This document shows, piece by piece, positions 44,219 to 53,459 of a stretch of 64,000 nt of DNA (the first letter of the stretch is position 1; each line of letters starts with the position of its first letter). The position numbers and the translations under genes are program-made. The notes beneath the pieces are model-generated. The model was given only the letters and a program-made list of their open reading frames with translations, did no database searches and was not told the origin of the DNA. The stretch is from an uncultured Faecalicatena sp. (GTDB lineage: Bacteria; Bacillota; Clostridia; Lachnospirales; Lachnospiraceae). The stretch spans positions 110,188 to 174,187 of the forward strand of contig CAOKHZ010000004.1 in NCBI GenBank assembly GCA_948468385.1, given 5' to 3'.

Positions 44219-44288
44219 TTCCCCTCCGCATACAAGGTACCGTTTCTACCCACGATATTTCTAATAAGTATACCAAATAAATAATGCC

Positions 44289-45035
44289 TTAACAATCAAA
44301 ATTTTCAAAAGTCAATTTCCGCCCATCCGCCAAATAATCGCCCTCCTCCGACCACACGGTTCCCATAACGTACCATGCCCCCTTCATTTTTACAAACTGG
44401 TTTGCATACTGTACATTCTGGTGCGAATCCGGACAGTCATTTGGAAGCAGGTTAAAATCCGGTACAAAATGATACGGCCCCCATATTGAGTCGGAAACCA
44501 TATAATAGCTTGTCTGACGCAGTTTGTCACCGTACTTTTCTATCATCCAATCCGCAAACAAATCATGAAAGCATGAAAACAGCAAGACATATTTTCCCCC
44601 CATATAATAAATCTGCGGACACTCCAGCTCCTGACAAACCGGCTCGACCTGCACTTCCCCGATTACCCTCCACACTTTCATGTTCATGCTCTGGCAAATG
44701 GCAACGGTTCCGCAGGCATCGGCCAAAGCCGTTTTGCTCGTCGCGCAGACCAGTGCATATAGTTTGCCGTCATGTTGTATCAGCTTGGCATCCCGCCAGT
44801 GGCAAAATTTTCGAAGTCCTCTGCCCAATGGGGCGACCACTCGCACATCCGGCAATATCACTGGATTTTGCGAAAGTTTTTCCCAATGGTACAAGTCATC
44901 CGAGACCGCGATTCCGATTTTTCCGGCATCCGAATTCCATTGCCCGGTATAACTCATCCAAAAACGACCTTCCCATTCTAGCACCGAACCCGTAGACAGA
45001 CAGGTTTCGTCCCATTCACCCGCTTCTCTACTCAA
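44289..45035 (-). CDS. GH32-like beta-propeller glycosidase, N-terminally truncated
   Basis: 248 residues from a TTG at 45033-45035, the first possible start after an in-frame stop. The protein begins inside the fold at EAGEWDETCLSTGSVLEWEG, equivalent to the second blade of GH32-type propellers. It keeps the RDP-like motif CHWRDAKLIQHDGKLY and the EC motif LECPQIYYMGGKY with the probable acid/base Glu. The first blade with the Asp nucleophile (about 80-100 residues) is missing, so hydrolysis is doubtful. It overlaps the dehydrogenase gene by 8 bp. GH43-type relatives are an alternative family. Confidence 0.72.
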   Translation of the reverse strand: MSREAGEWDETCLSTGSVLEWEGRFWMSYTGQWNSDAGKIGIAVSDDLYHWEKLSQNPVILPDVRVVAPLGRGLRKFCHWRDAKLIQHDGKLYALVCATSKTALADACGTVAICQSMNMKVWRVIGEVQVEPVCQELECPQIYYMGGKYVLLFSCFHDLFADWMIEKYGDKLRQTSYYMVSDSIWGPYHFVPDFNLLPNDCPDSHQNVQYANQFVKMKGAWYVMGTVWSEEGDYLADGRKLTFENFDC

Positions 45036-46047
45036 ACAATAACGCCACTTTCAACGCCCGTTTTTCCCGAATCACCGCAAATCCCTCCTCGTATTCTTCC
45101 AGCAAAAACTGATGGGTCACAAGTTCGTCCGTCTTGATTTTTCCTGACAGAATCCCTTCCGAAACCAAATCATGTGTCAGCATTTCACATTCCTCAATCG
45201 GCCACTGCACGAACTGTAACGAAAAATTACGCATATCCGTCAAATCCAGTTGCAGGTTCGAACCCGTTCCCAAACCATACACCACGATTTTACCGTCCGC
45301 CGCGACAAAATCCATTCCCTGTCCAATGGTATCGGTACTTCCAACGTTGTCCAGATAAATCGTAACACGTCCGCCGTAGGTCTCTTTCAACCTTGCCTTT
45401 TCCATTGCATCCTTATTCCAAAACACGTCAACGGCTCCCAACCTTTTCGCCACTTCCAGACTGCTCTTCCGATTCCCCAGCATCATGACGTTTTCTATTC
45501 CCAACAGTTTCAAATTGCTCAAAAAGCATAAGCCCACGGGGCCGTCCCCCACGATTAACACCCCGTCTTTTTCTTGTATCCCTGCCCGTTTGATTGCGCT
45601 GCAAGTCTCTTTTAGCGTAATCATAAGCGAGGCCTGAACGGACGTAATCTCTTTTTTCACCACTTGCTGTGTCAGGCCGCTTCTATTTTCCAATCCGTCC
45701 CGCCGCATGGCCGCACTGTCAACGACAACGCCATACTCCGCAAACCCGCCCCACGCGCTGTAATATTTTTCATTGTCGGGAAGGCTTGCACGAATCACAC
45801 GGTCCCCGATTTGATAAGTCGTCACTTTATCGCCCACGGCCACGACGCGCCCCGCGCTCTCATGCCCCAGCATCAAGGGGAAATTCGGTGTCTCCGGCAA
45901 TCCCCCCCTTATGATTTCCATATCAGTTCCATTACAAATCATACAGCATTCCGTCTTTACCAACGCCTCATATGCGCCTATCACCGGCATCGGAATATCC
46001 GGGACAAGCTCTATTTTTTTATCTGACGTGACAACAAGGCCTTTCAT
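45028..46047 (-). CDS. zinc-type medium-chain dehydrogenase
   Basis: 339 residues from the ATG at 46045-46047, after GGAGGTGG; the frame is open to 46107. The catalytic domain starts MKGLVVTSDKKIELVPDIPM and contains the zinc-ligand region CCMICNGTDMEI and LMLGHESAGRVVAVGDKV. The structural-zinc loop with four cysteines is absent. The Rossmann motif is VLIVGDGPVGLCFLSNLKLL. It probably oxidises a sugar or sugar alcohol with NAD(P)+. Position in the LacI operon, after the glycosidase and glycyl radical enzyme, suggests a step in catabolism of the imported sugar. Confidence 0.9.
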   Translation of the reverse strand: MKGLVVTSDKKIELVPDIPMPVIGAYEALVKTECCMICNGTDMEIIRGGLPETPNFPLMLGHESAGRVVAVGDKVTTYQIGDRVIRASLPDNEKYYSAWGGFAEYGVVVDSAAMRRDGLENRSGLTQQVVKKEITSVQASLMITLKETCSAIKRAGIQEKDGVLIVGDGPVGLCFLSNLKLLGIENVMMLGNRKSSLEVAKRLGAVDVFWNKDAMEKARLKETYGGRVTIYLDNVGSTDTIGQGMDFVAADGKIVVYGLGTGSNLQLDLTDMRNFSLQFVQWPIEECEMLTHDLVSEGILSGKIKTDELVTHQFLLEEYEEGFAVIREKRALKVALLFE

Positions 46048-46123
46048 CTTTCCATCCACCTCCATCTTCTTATGGTGCCATTTTTCACGGACATATGCCG
46101 CCCGCACCGTTTTTTCCCGCCCT

Positions 46124-48334
46124 CTATAGTTGGTAGTTTAGCACTACGGCATGTTCTCCTTCCAGTTCCCAGGGAATCCATTCACAAGGGGCATCATCCA
46201 AAAGCATCTCGGAATGTCCGCTTGTTTCCCGCGTATATACGGCAAGCGTCATCTGACAATATCGCAGGTTCTCGACGCGTATTCCTCTCAGCTCTTTCGG
46301 AATACATGGCTTGAATGAAATTCCCCGTTCCTCCAGCTTCAGCCCAAGCACTCCGTATAACAGCATGGAAATATATCCCATCGCGTGCCACGTCTGCCCC
46401 GGCCACCGCCAATTTCTTCCCGTGTCCGTATCCAGCACCTCATAAAATGTTTTCTGAAACACCGAGGAGCGAATCTGCTGCGCGATAAGCTTCATCAAAA
46501 GCGGACGATTTCCATTTTCCCCGGCGCATTGTGCATATCCCGTATAATATACCGGCCACGCCGCGTGGGTGACATGGCTTTTCTCCCGGTGTCCGGGCAT
46601 CAAGGGAATTCCGTACTCCGTGAGAATTTTCTTCTCCAGTACCTTCAAAATCTGTTTTTTCTGCGTCTTTGCAGCCACCCCGAATCGTTCCAGAATCGCC
46701 GCCTCCTGACCGCAACTTTCCCATGTTCCTTCTAAAAATCCCCGACTTCCGACAGGCCCCGAAGTATAATATTGATACTCCGGGTTCCAATATTGTTCTC
46801 GAATCGTCCTAAGCAGCGTCCGATATCTTTTTTCATATGGAATTGCATCAAATGAAACCGCATGGGAATGCCTCCCCTTTGATTGCATTTCCCCGGATTG
46901 CACCGCCTCACTTTGCGTTTTCTCTTTCGTGGCTGCAAACAGCTCTGCAAATTTTGCCGCCGCCCGATACGCCTCCATAAAATAAATTTCCGTGCTAAGC
47001 GCGTACCCGTCCGCCTCCGTATCCGCAAACGCGTCGTTGGCCGAATTATACGCCGCACGCATCAGCCCGCGCTCCATATCAAAATAAGATTCCGCTTCCC
47101 GCATTTGCTCTTGTATGTGCGGCCACATGCCGCGAACGGTTTCGACATCGTGTGTCGCAAGATAATATTCCCAACAGCTTATGACGGGCGCCGCAATTCC
47201 GTCTACTGCATTGTCCTTTCCGCTCTTCATAATATACTGCAACGTTTTTCTGGAAACCTCCGGCTCCCAAAGCACGCCGCCCCGCAAAAAAATCTGCATG
47301 GTGTCCCGCCGCCATACACCAAACCCCATGCCCTTCCCCTGAAAGGCTCCGGCCGACCACATGCCCTCCTCACCCGGTAAGGCGAATTTAGAAGAGCAGG
47401 CATCCGTCAATACATCCAGCGCCACATGGTAAGCCGCATCTATAGATGGGATTCCCGTCGTGATTTCCGGGAACCTCGTCTGTGGTTTTCCCCTCCAGAC
47501 ACTTTCGTGATTTAAAATCCTCGTCATGTCCCCCATCGGGGTATGCCGCCATTCAAATTCCTCCGTCACACGCGGCGGCGAACAAATCGTATAGGCATCA
47601 AAAACATACGCGTCCGGCTTTCCATAAGCACGGTCCGACAACCGATTTTCGCGGATACAGTAATTAGCACTCTGATAGACCATTTCGCCTCCCCTGTCCA
47701 TCCCTTTGCCCACAGGAAGTCGCCGTTCTATTTCCGCTTCCACCTCTTTGGAATATGTAGACGCACGCAAGCCATACACCGTGAGACAAATCAAACAACC
47801 ATTCCCGCACCCTTCAAAGGAACCCGCCAGCCCGCTTCGCGCGGCCACAAAAATGCGCTCCTCTGACTCCTGCGTTTCCTTCCACTCCCGCGTTCGTTTT
47901 CCGCAAAAACTTTCCTTTCCCAGCCGTACCTTGAATTCTTTCTCATCCAAATACATGTGAATCAAAATCACACCATCGTGATGTTCCAAAAAAACCGGCT
48001 CTTCCTCCCCCACCGTCAGCATGTTTGAAACAGCGTCCCAAATCACATGTTCTCCCAAAATAGAGCACTCTATCTGTTGCGCACATCCCGCGTCCACCAC
48101 GAGTTCTACCTCGTATCGGTTCGTCTCCCGCCGAAATTGCCCCTTTGGCACACAAACGATTTCGATGTCCGGCCAGGTTGCCGGCTTGATTTCAAACGGC
48201 AAGAAAATTTCAAATGGGCGTTCTAACGACTGGTATCTCCACTGTCGTTTCCAAATCCGACATTTTTCTGTCTCTTTCCAATCAAAATCGCCTCCCGCCC
48301 TCCACCCCGGGTCATTTATCTCTTTCTTTTCCAT
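46124..48334 (-). CDS. (alpha/alpha)6-barrel glycosidase, family unassigned
   Basis: 736 residues from the ATG at 48332-48334 with AGGGG upstream. No signal peptide. An N-terminal beta-sandwich (about 1-290) precedes a helical barrel containing GIPSIDAAYHVALDVLTDAC, GFGVWRRDTMQIFLRGGVLW, EAYRAAAKFAEL and GNRPLLMKLIAQQIRSSVFQ. The end ISFKPCIPKELRGIRVENLR resembles the C-terminal domain of GH65/GH94/GH78-type proteins. A polar insertion of about 30 residues (EKTQSEAVQSGEMQSKGRH) interrupts the barrel. I cannot name the GH family. It likely cleaves an imported oligosaccharide in the cytoplasm. Confidence 0.8.
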   Translation of the reverse strand: MEKKEINDPGWRAGGDFDWKETEKCRIWKRQWRYQSLERPFEIFLPFEIKPATWPDIEIVCVPKGQFRRETNRYEVELVVDAGCAQQIECSILGEHVIWDAVSNMLTVGEEEPVFLEHHDGVILIHMYLDEKEFKVRLGKESFCGKRTREWKETQESEERIFVAARSGLAGSFEGCGNGCLICLTVYGLRASTYSKEVEAEIERRLPVGKGMDRGGEMVYQSANYCIRENRLSDRAYGKPDAYVFDAYTICSPPRVTEEFEWRHTPMGDMTRILNHESVWRGKPQTRFPEITTGIPSIDAAYHVALDVLTDACSSKFALPGEEGMWSAGAFQGKGMGFGVWRRDTMQIFLRGGVLWEPEVSRKTLQYIMKSGKDNAVDGIAAPVISCWEYYLATHDVETVRGMWPHIQEQMREAESYFDMERGLMRAAYNSANDAFADTEADGYALSTEIYFMEAYRAAAKFAELFAATKEKTQSEAVQSGEMQSKGRHSHAVSFDAIPYEKRYRTLLRTIREQYWNPEYQYYTSGPVGSRGFLEGTWESCGQEAAILERFGVAAKTQKKQILKVLEKKILTEYGIPLMPGHREKSHVTHAAWPVYYTGYAQCAGENGNRPLLMKLIAQQIRSSVFQKTFYEVLDTDTGRNWRWPGQTWHAMGYISMLLYGVLGLKLEERGISFKPCIPKELRGIRVENLRYCQMTLAVYTRETSGHSEMLLDDAPCEWIPWELEGEHAVVLNYQL

Positions 48335-48384
48335 CAAAATTTCCCCTCGCCTTCCATTTCCAAGCATTCCTTCATTTCATTCCG

Positions 48385-49371
48385 TTAATTCCACTCCACG
48401 CACACGCCCGTCCTTCTAAATTCTTCCAGCATCCACTCCTGCCGTTTCTCATCCGGTGCCTCAAACCGGGGCATGTCCGTCCCCAAGGCACGGTATTTCG
48501 GTTCTCCCAGCGTATGGTACGTCAACAGTTGGATTTTCTTCAGACGTTCTCCCATTCCGCCAAGTGTATTTAACATTGCCTCGACTTCCTCTTCCGTATC
48601 ATTTACTCCGTGAACGACCGGGATTCGAACCCAGCAATCGGCAAGCTGCGTAAGCCGTTTTAAATTCTCACAAATCCGCTCATTTGACACGCCCACATAT
48701 TTTTTATGCGTGTCGGAAAGTCCCGCCTTCATGTCGACCAAAAACAAATCCGTGACCGAAAGCACGCCCTCCACCGTGTCCCATGGAAGATGCAATGCCG
48801 TATCAACACATACGGAAATCCCTTCCGCCTTCATTTTAGATGCCAGATAAAATACCTGCCGCGCTTGTAGAAGACATTCCCCGCCGGAAAATGTCACTCC
48901 GCCAAAACCAGGGAAATTTTTCTTGCCCCGCATGCATTCTTTTTCAATCTCGGAAAGCGAAACATGTTTTCCATACAATTCCAATGCATTGGCCGGGCAA
49001 GCCTCCACGCACCGTCCGCAGGCAAGACACTCCTTTCGTAACCATTCATGCCTCACATCCTCCCCTTCGTTTGGTGACTCTTTTTTGACGCAACCGATTA
49101 CGTCTGTTTCATGTAACCTTGTTTTCATCTTGTGAAGCCGACACGGACAAACCTCGCCGCACGTCCCACAGCCGATACACCGCCGTACGTCAAACCCGAC
49201 TTGTCCTTTCGAGGAAATCGTCTCTGGATTGTGACACCACGCACAATGGAGATTGCACCCTTTAAAAAATACCGTCGTCCGCACCCCCGGCCCGTCATGC
49301 AGGGAGAAGTGCTGAATATTTGTTATAAATGCGGTCTCAGCCGTTGCGCATGGTTCGCTCGATAACCTCAT
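48385..49371 (-). CDS. glycyl radical enzyme activase (radical SAM)
   Basis: 328 residues. The radical-SAM cluster motif CNLHCAWC (CxxxCxxC) follows IQHFSLHDGPGVRTTVFFKG, the usual N-terminal signature. A ferredoxin-like insert holds two more 4Fe-4S sites: CIGCGTCGEVCP and CLACGRCVEACP. This is the layout of activases for dehydratase-type glycyl radical enzymes rather than the short pyruvate formate-lyase activase. VTFSGGECLLQ is the conserved SAM-binding GGE region. It overlaps the end of the glycyl radical enzyme gene by 35 bp, so the pair is translationally coupled. It installs the radical on the Gly of RVCGYS. Confidence 0.95.
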   Translation of the reverse strand: MRLSSEPCATAETAFITNIQHFSLHDGPGVRTTVFFKGCNLHCAWCHNPETISSKGQVGFDVRRCIGCGTCGEVCPCRLHKMKTRLHETDVIGCVKKESPNEGEDVRHEWLRKECLACGRCVEACPANALELYGKHVSLSEIEKECMRGKKNFPGFGGVTFSGGECLLQARQVFYLASKMKAEGISVCVDTALHLPWDTVEGVLSVTDLFLVDMKAGLSDTHKKYVGVSNERICENLKRLTQLADCWVRIPVVHGVNDTEEEVEAMLNTLGGMGERLKKIQLLTYHTLGEPKYRALGTDMPRFEAPDEKRQEWMLEEFRRTGVCVEWN

Positions 49372-50434
49372 CCTGCAATTCCTCGCTCAGTGAAATAAAT
49401 GGCGCGCTATACCCGCACACACGTACAATAAGGTTCCTATGATTGTCCGGATCTTTTTTCGCCTGCAGCAACGTTTCCTTATCCACCACGTTGAAATCCA
49501 ACGCATTTCCGCCGCAATGTACGAACGCCTCCAAAATCCTCACAAACACATCCGTCCCGGCGGCATTTTTGCTGATCGGCATCTCCAGGTAGGACACGGC
49601 ACAGCCCGGATAATCCTTAAAGTCAATCGAACGCAGGGACTGCATCAGGGTCGCCGCGTCAATTTCCTTCGTGCTTTCCACCGGATTGCATCCACGGGAA
49701 ATCCTCTGCCCCGCATGTCTTCCGTCCGCCGTCGCCCAGGTATGTTCCTTCAAAACATCGTAGAAAAAGAATGCAAACAACGATGCTTCAAAATAACCGC
49801 CCCGGGCATTTGGCATGCCAGAACTATGTACCGCCAAATCGCGGAACACACGCCCGGCAAAGCTTGCCATCTCCTCGTCATCCTGCCCGTACTTCGGCAC
49901 TTTGTTTTGCAAATACAGCCGCCACGCCTCCTGCCCGGCAAAATCCGTTCGAAGCAGTTCCTTCATCTGCTCCATCGTCAGCTTCCGCTCTTCATATACC
50001 ACTTTCCGAATCGCGTACAGCGAATCGATAAACGTGCCGATTCCGATGAGCGAAAAGCTGCTCGAGTTATAACGCGCCCCGCCCCTTGTCACGTCCATTT
50101 TCTTATCGATACAAGTCTGCATGGTCGCCGAAAACAAAGGCATCGGATTTATTTCGGCCCAAATCTGCTCAAACCTGTTATAATGCCCTGCGCACGCAAA
50201 CAAGAATTGAGACAGATTGTAAATTACGGCTTCATAAAATCCTTCGAACGTATCCGCCTCGTCCGGTCTTTTAAGCACGATATGCTCCCGGCTCCAAAAA
50301 TCGAACTCCTCCGAAAACAGCATGCCGCTTACCATTTGCGGAAGATTCAGATACAAAAACGCCCTTGAATTACATTCATTGGACAAGACGGGTTCCTGGC
50401 AACCGCCAGCCAGATAAAGCCTGCAATCCTGCAA
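49337..50434 (-). CDS. glycyl radical enzyme, C-terminal part (after -1 frameshift)
   Basis: 365 codons open from 50434 (TTG; no real ribosome binding site), in the -1 frame relative to the upstream part. It contains the active-site cysteine in LAGGCQEPVL (codon 50399-50401) with Glu two residues later, as in dehydratase-type glycyl radical enzymes. DVTRGGARYNSS is present, and the glycyl radical loop RVCGYSAPF (Gly codon 49412-49414) lies near the C-terminus. It is probably not made on its own. Joined with the N-terminal part by a single -1 slip it gives a normal enzyme of about 748 residues. All hallmark residues are intact. Confidence 0.88.
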   Translation of the reverse strand: MQDCRLYLAGGCQEPVLSNECNSRAFLYLNLPQMVSGMLFSEEFDFWSREHIVLKRPDEADTFEGFYEAVIYNLSQFLFACAGHYNRFEQIWAEINPMPLFSATMQTCIDKKMDVTRGGARYNSSSFSLIGIGTFIDSLYAIRKVVYEERKLTMEQMKELLRTDFAGQEAWRLYLQNKVPKYGQDDEEMASFAGRVFRDLAVHSSGMPNARGGYFEASLFAFFFYDVLKEHTWATADGRHAGQRISRGCNPVESTKEIDAATLMQSLRSIDFKDYPGCAVSYLEMPISKNAAGTDVFVRILEAFVHCGGNALDFNVVDKETLLQAKKDPDNHRNLIVRVCGYSAPFISLSEELQDEVIERTMRNG

Positions 50435-51585
50435 TTTTTTCCCATTCTATGATGTGCCTCAATCAGTACGTCATCATTTAAAATAGATAACGCGTTCCTG
50501 CCCAGCGCGGCAACTTGCGCCACTATCTTTTTGTATTCTTCCGGATGGGCGGCAGAAATACGCACTTCCAGCTTTGGACTGGAGGTCTCATATTTGAGAA
50601 ATGAATTTAAAATCAGGCGTGTCACTTCATTGAAAATAACATTCCCGGCCGCGTCACACCCGCCAATCACGAGGGACGCATTCGTCCCGCTCGTCTCCGC
50701 CGTATGGCTCCACCTCACATCCGTAATCAAAACGAGGCAGTCTATCAAGTTTTGTGCCTCCTCTTTCGTAAGCGCGCCTTCCCTGACATCCTTTTCATAA
50801 AACGGGTACAAAATCCGGTCGTAATGCCCCATCACCGCAAAGCCGCTTCCTTCCATCGAAGTACACAATTCCCGTGTAAACCAGACGGAACACAACGCCT
50901 CATAAAATGTCCCTGCCGGATAACGTGGAATACGTTTTGCCGTGTCCCGGACTCTCTCAAGCTGCTCCCTTACCGACCAATCCGTCTCTTCTTCTAACAG
51001 TTCCGCCGCTTTGTCAGAAAATCGCTCTCCCAACAAAATTGCCGCGTCACATGCCGCCAGTGCCGCCTCTAAAAATTCCCGCTCCTCGGAATTTTTCACC
51101 TTGTCCGCCGTCCGCACATGTTCTTCCAGCTTGTTTGCAAGTTCATCGCGGATACTTTGAAACCCCCGGTGCATGACCGCCTCGACATCCGCATAATGAT
51201 GAGAATAGTCCACCATCATCTCGGCAAAAATCAAGTCCTTTTCCACATAAGGCGCGCGCCAGTCGTCAAATTCCTTCACCGGATAATGGGTTTTCGAAGT
51301 CCAGCATCCCAACCCCGGTATCGGAGGAAATGCCCCGGCCACCGAATTGCGCTCCCGTCCCGTAATGATTTCCGAGTAGAACGGACAGTACCGAAACACT
51401 TTGACTTCGCATTCTTGTGAAATGACTTCATATGTCCATCTCTTCTGCACCAGGGCGGATACGCCGTCCTCCTTGCGGTAACGTTCATTTAATTTTTCCT
51501 CCAACGCAGACACGTCCGCCGGATAGGTTCGATAAAACTCCTCGCTCTCCGTCCGGAATTTCTGTTCGTCAAATACGAATGCCAT
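50347..51585 (-). CDS. glycyl radical enzyme, N-terminal part (frameshifted)
   Basis: 412 codons from the ATG at 51583-51585 (AGAGGTG upstream; the frame is open to 51627, where the ribosome binding site is too close). Residues up to NDDVLIEAHHRMGK are the N-terminal half of a pyruvate formate-lyase-like glycyl radical enzyme, including RYPAGTFYEALCSVWFTREL and TSGTNASLVIGGCD. After MGK the frame leaves the family and ends 29 codons later. The break is at a GGGAAAAAATT run; a -1 shift restores MGKKLQDCRLYLAGGCQEPV. Alone, this fragment lacks both the active-site Cys and the radical Gly. It follows the permease genes of the LacI operon. Confidence 0.88.
   Translation of the reverse strand: MAFVFDEQKFRTESEEFYRTYPADVSALEEKLNERYRKEDGVSALVQKRWTYEVISQECEVKVFRYCPFYSEIITGRERNSVAGAFPPIPGLGCWTSKTHYPVKEFDDWRAPYVEKDLIFAEMMVDYSHHYADVEAVMHRGFQSIRDELANKLEEHVRTADKVKNSEEREFLEAALAACDAAILLGERFSDKAAELLEEETDWSVREQLERVRDTAKRIPRYPAGTFYEALCSVWFTRELCTSMEGSGFAVMGHYDRILYPFYEKDVREGALTKEEAQNLIDCLVLITDVRWSHTAETSGTNASLVIGGCDAAGNVIFNEVTRLILNSFLKYETSSPKLEVRISAAHPEEYKKIVAQVAALGRNALSILNDDVLIEAHHRMGKNCRIAGFIWLAVARNPSCPMNVIQGRFCI
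50435..50443 (-). other. slippery run at the glycyl radical enzyme frame break
   Basis: Minus strand GGGAAAAAA. In the zero frame it reads G GGA AAA AAT, which contains two overlapping X XXY YYZ heptamers (GGGAAAA and AAAAAAT). A -1 slip here restores the conserved frame. The alternatives are a single-base deletion (7 A to 6 A) or a sequencing error. Confidence 0.6.
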
Positions 51586-51648
51586 CAAAGGCACCTCTCT
51601 TTCTTTATTATCTTCTTTTTTCTTCATTTCCTTTCGCTTTTCCCGATT

Positions 51649-52470
51649 TTAGCGTCCACCCATTCCCGTCAGGGCAATTCCTTGTACCAGCCCTTTCTGG
51701 AATACGACGTAAAAGACAATGCCCGGCAGGATGCTGATCGTCGTCGCCGCCATCAGTGCCGACCAGTCCGTCCCATATTGTCCGCTAAACATATAAAGTC
51801 CCAGGGGAAGCGTCTTATATGCATCCGTCGAAGTCACGATTAACGGCCAGAAAAAGGATTTCCAGGAATTCACAAACGTAAAGATAGCAAGCGAAGCCAG
51901 CCCCGGCTTGGACATTGGCAAGATAATCCTCGTAAAGATGCCAAACCGGCTGCATCCGTCAATCTTGGCCGCCTCCTCGATTTCCACCGGAATGGAAAGG
52001 AAGAACTGTCTTAACATAAAGACACCGAACGCCGTAAACGAAGGCGGGATAATCAGTGCGGCGTACGAATTGTGCCATCCGAGCATTCGCAAAATCATGT
52101 ACAGCGGAATAATCGTCACCTGCAATGGCACCATCAGCGTCGCAAGATAGGCAAAAAACAATTTGTCCCTGCCCCTGAACTTCAACCTGGCAAAGGCATA
52201 GGCGGCCATCGCCGACGTCACCACCGTCACCGCGGTCGTTGCCACTCCCACAAAAATGGAATTGAACAAATACCGCCCAAACGGAAACGCGTTCCATGCC
52301 CTCACATAGTTTTCCACGGCAAAGTAGCTGCCAAACAACGCCGTCGTATTTTGAAGCACCTCCGCCTTGGGCTTCAAGGAGGTAGAAATCATATAGGCCA
52401 GCGGAATCAGGAAAAGGATTGTGACCAGAGTAATCAGCACGATTGACACTATTTGTTTTTTTCGTCTCAT
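51649..52470 (-). CDS. sugar ABC transporter permease, MalG/AraQ type
   Basis: 273 residues from the ATG at 52468-52470 (GGGAGG with a 6-nt spacer); an ATG 6 bp earlier is too near the ribosome binding site. Six membrane segments with the EAA loop EEAAKIDGCSRFGIFTRIIL. The N-terminal helix VSIVLITLVTILFLIPLAYM is typical of MalG-type permeases. It follows the MalF-type gene by 13 bp. It is part of the LacI-regulated importer and needs an external MsmX-type ATPase. Confidence 0.93.
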   Translation of the reverse strand: MRRKKQIVSIVLITLVTILFLIPLAYMISTSLKPKAEVLQNTTALFGSYFAVENYVRAWNAFPFGRYLFNSIFVGVATTAVTVVTSAMAAYAFARLKFRGRDKLFFAYLATLMVPLQVTIIPLYMILRMLGWHNSYAALIIPPSFTAFGVFMLRQFFLSIPVEIEEAAKIDGCSRFGIFTRIILPMSKPGLASLAIFTFVNSWKSFFWPLIVTSTDAYKTLPLGLYMFSGQYGTDWSALMAATTISILPGIVFYVVFQKGLVQGIALTGMGGR

Positions 52471-52483
52471 GTTCATCCTCCCC

Positions 52484-53392
52484 CTAACTTTCGTAATTCA
52501 CAAAACGCTTCTGCTGCTTCATCAAAAATGCTGTCACGATCAAAATGCAGAAAAACAACACCCACGCAATCGCCGAGGCATACCCCAGCCGCTGGTATTT
52601 GAACGCATTGTTATAAAGATACAAAACCAATGTATTCGTCTCATTATTCGGACCGCCCATCGTGGAGACAAAGGTCTGGTCAAAAACCTGGAACGAACTA
52701 ATCACAGTCATCACGACGGCAAAAAATATGGAAGGGGACATGCATGGCAGCGTCACTCGAAAGAATGTCTGCACGGCGTTCGCCCCGTCAATTTTAGCCG
52801 CCTCCTGCACGGACTGGGAGACTCCCAAAAGTCCTGATATGAATATGACCATGTTATACCCGAATCCTTGCCACACGCTGACAATCACGACCGCAACCAT
52901 GGCAGTCGAAGTGCTGCCAAACCAGTTTGGCGCCTCCCCGCCGAAAAAACGGATCAGAGAATTCACAAGGCCGGCATCGCTTAAAATCCATTTAAAAATC
53001 ATGGTCGAAGACACGATGCCAATCATCATCGGCAGGAAAAACGCCGAGCGGAAAAATTCATTTGCTTTTTTCAAGCTGGTAATCCACACCGCCATCCCCA
53101 TGGCAATAAGCACGTTGAACGCGACATAGGCAACGACGTAGACCAGCGTGTTCTTCATAATTTTCCAGAACAACACGTCCTCGGTAAACAATTTTACAAA
53201 GTTGCCTAACCCGATAAACGTATGCTCCCCCGTCAACGGCCAGTCATACAAGCTCATTACCAGTGAAAATGCCATCGGAATCATGGTAAACATCAGAAAT
53301 CCAATCAGATTCGGGGCTAAAAATACAAGCGCCACTCCAAAATCACTTTTACGTTTTCTCTTAAAACCGGCTTTCTTTTCCGGCACGCTCAT
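52484..53392 (-). CDS. sugar ABC transporter permease, MalF/UgpA type
   Basis: 302 residues from the ATG at 53390-53392, preceded by GGGAGGTG. Six membrane segments, FLAPNLIGFLMFTMIPMAFS at the N-terminus and EAA loop QEAAKIDGANAVQTFFRVTL near residues 205-225. The segment VFDQTFVSTMGGPNNETNTL is characteristic of UgpA/MalF-type permeases in Firmicutes. It sits between the binding protein and the MalG-type permease in the LacI operon. Confidence 0.94.
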   Translation of the reverse strand: MSVPEKKAGFKRKRKSDFGVALVFLAPNLIGFLMFTMIPMAFSLVMSLYDWPLTGEHTFIGLGNFVKLFTEDVLFWKIMKNTLVYVVAYVAFNVLIAMGMAVWITSLKKANEFFRSAFFLPMMIGIVSSTMIFKWILSDAGLVNSLIRFFGGEAPNWFGSTSTAMVAVVIVSVWQGFGYNMVIFISGLLGVSQSVQEAAKIDGANAVQTFFRVTLPCMSPSIFFAVVMTVISSFQVFDQTFVSTMGGPNNETNTLVLYLYNNAFKYQRLGYASAIAWVLFFCILIVTAFLMKQQKRFVNYES

Positions 53393-53459
53393 GCACAAGC
53401 ACCTCCCTTAACCAAACGGGCAGGGGATGTATCAGTCCCCCACCCTCATCATAAACCTA

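Noticed and set aside
48617-48634. tRNA T-arm-like sequence (GGTTCGAATCCC on the minus strand)
   Set aside because: No acceptor stem, D-arm or anticodon arm can be formed around it. It encodes the conserved WVRIPVV segment of the activase.
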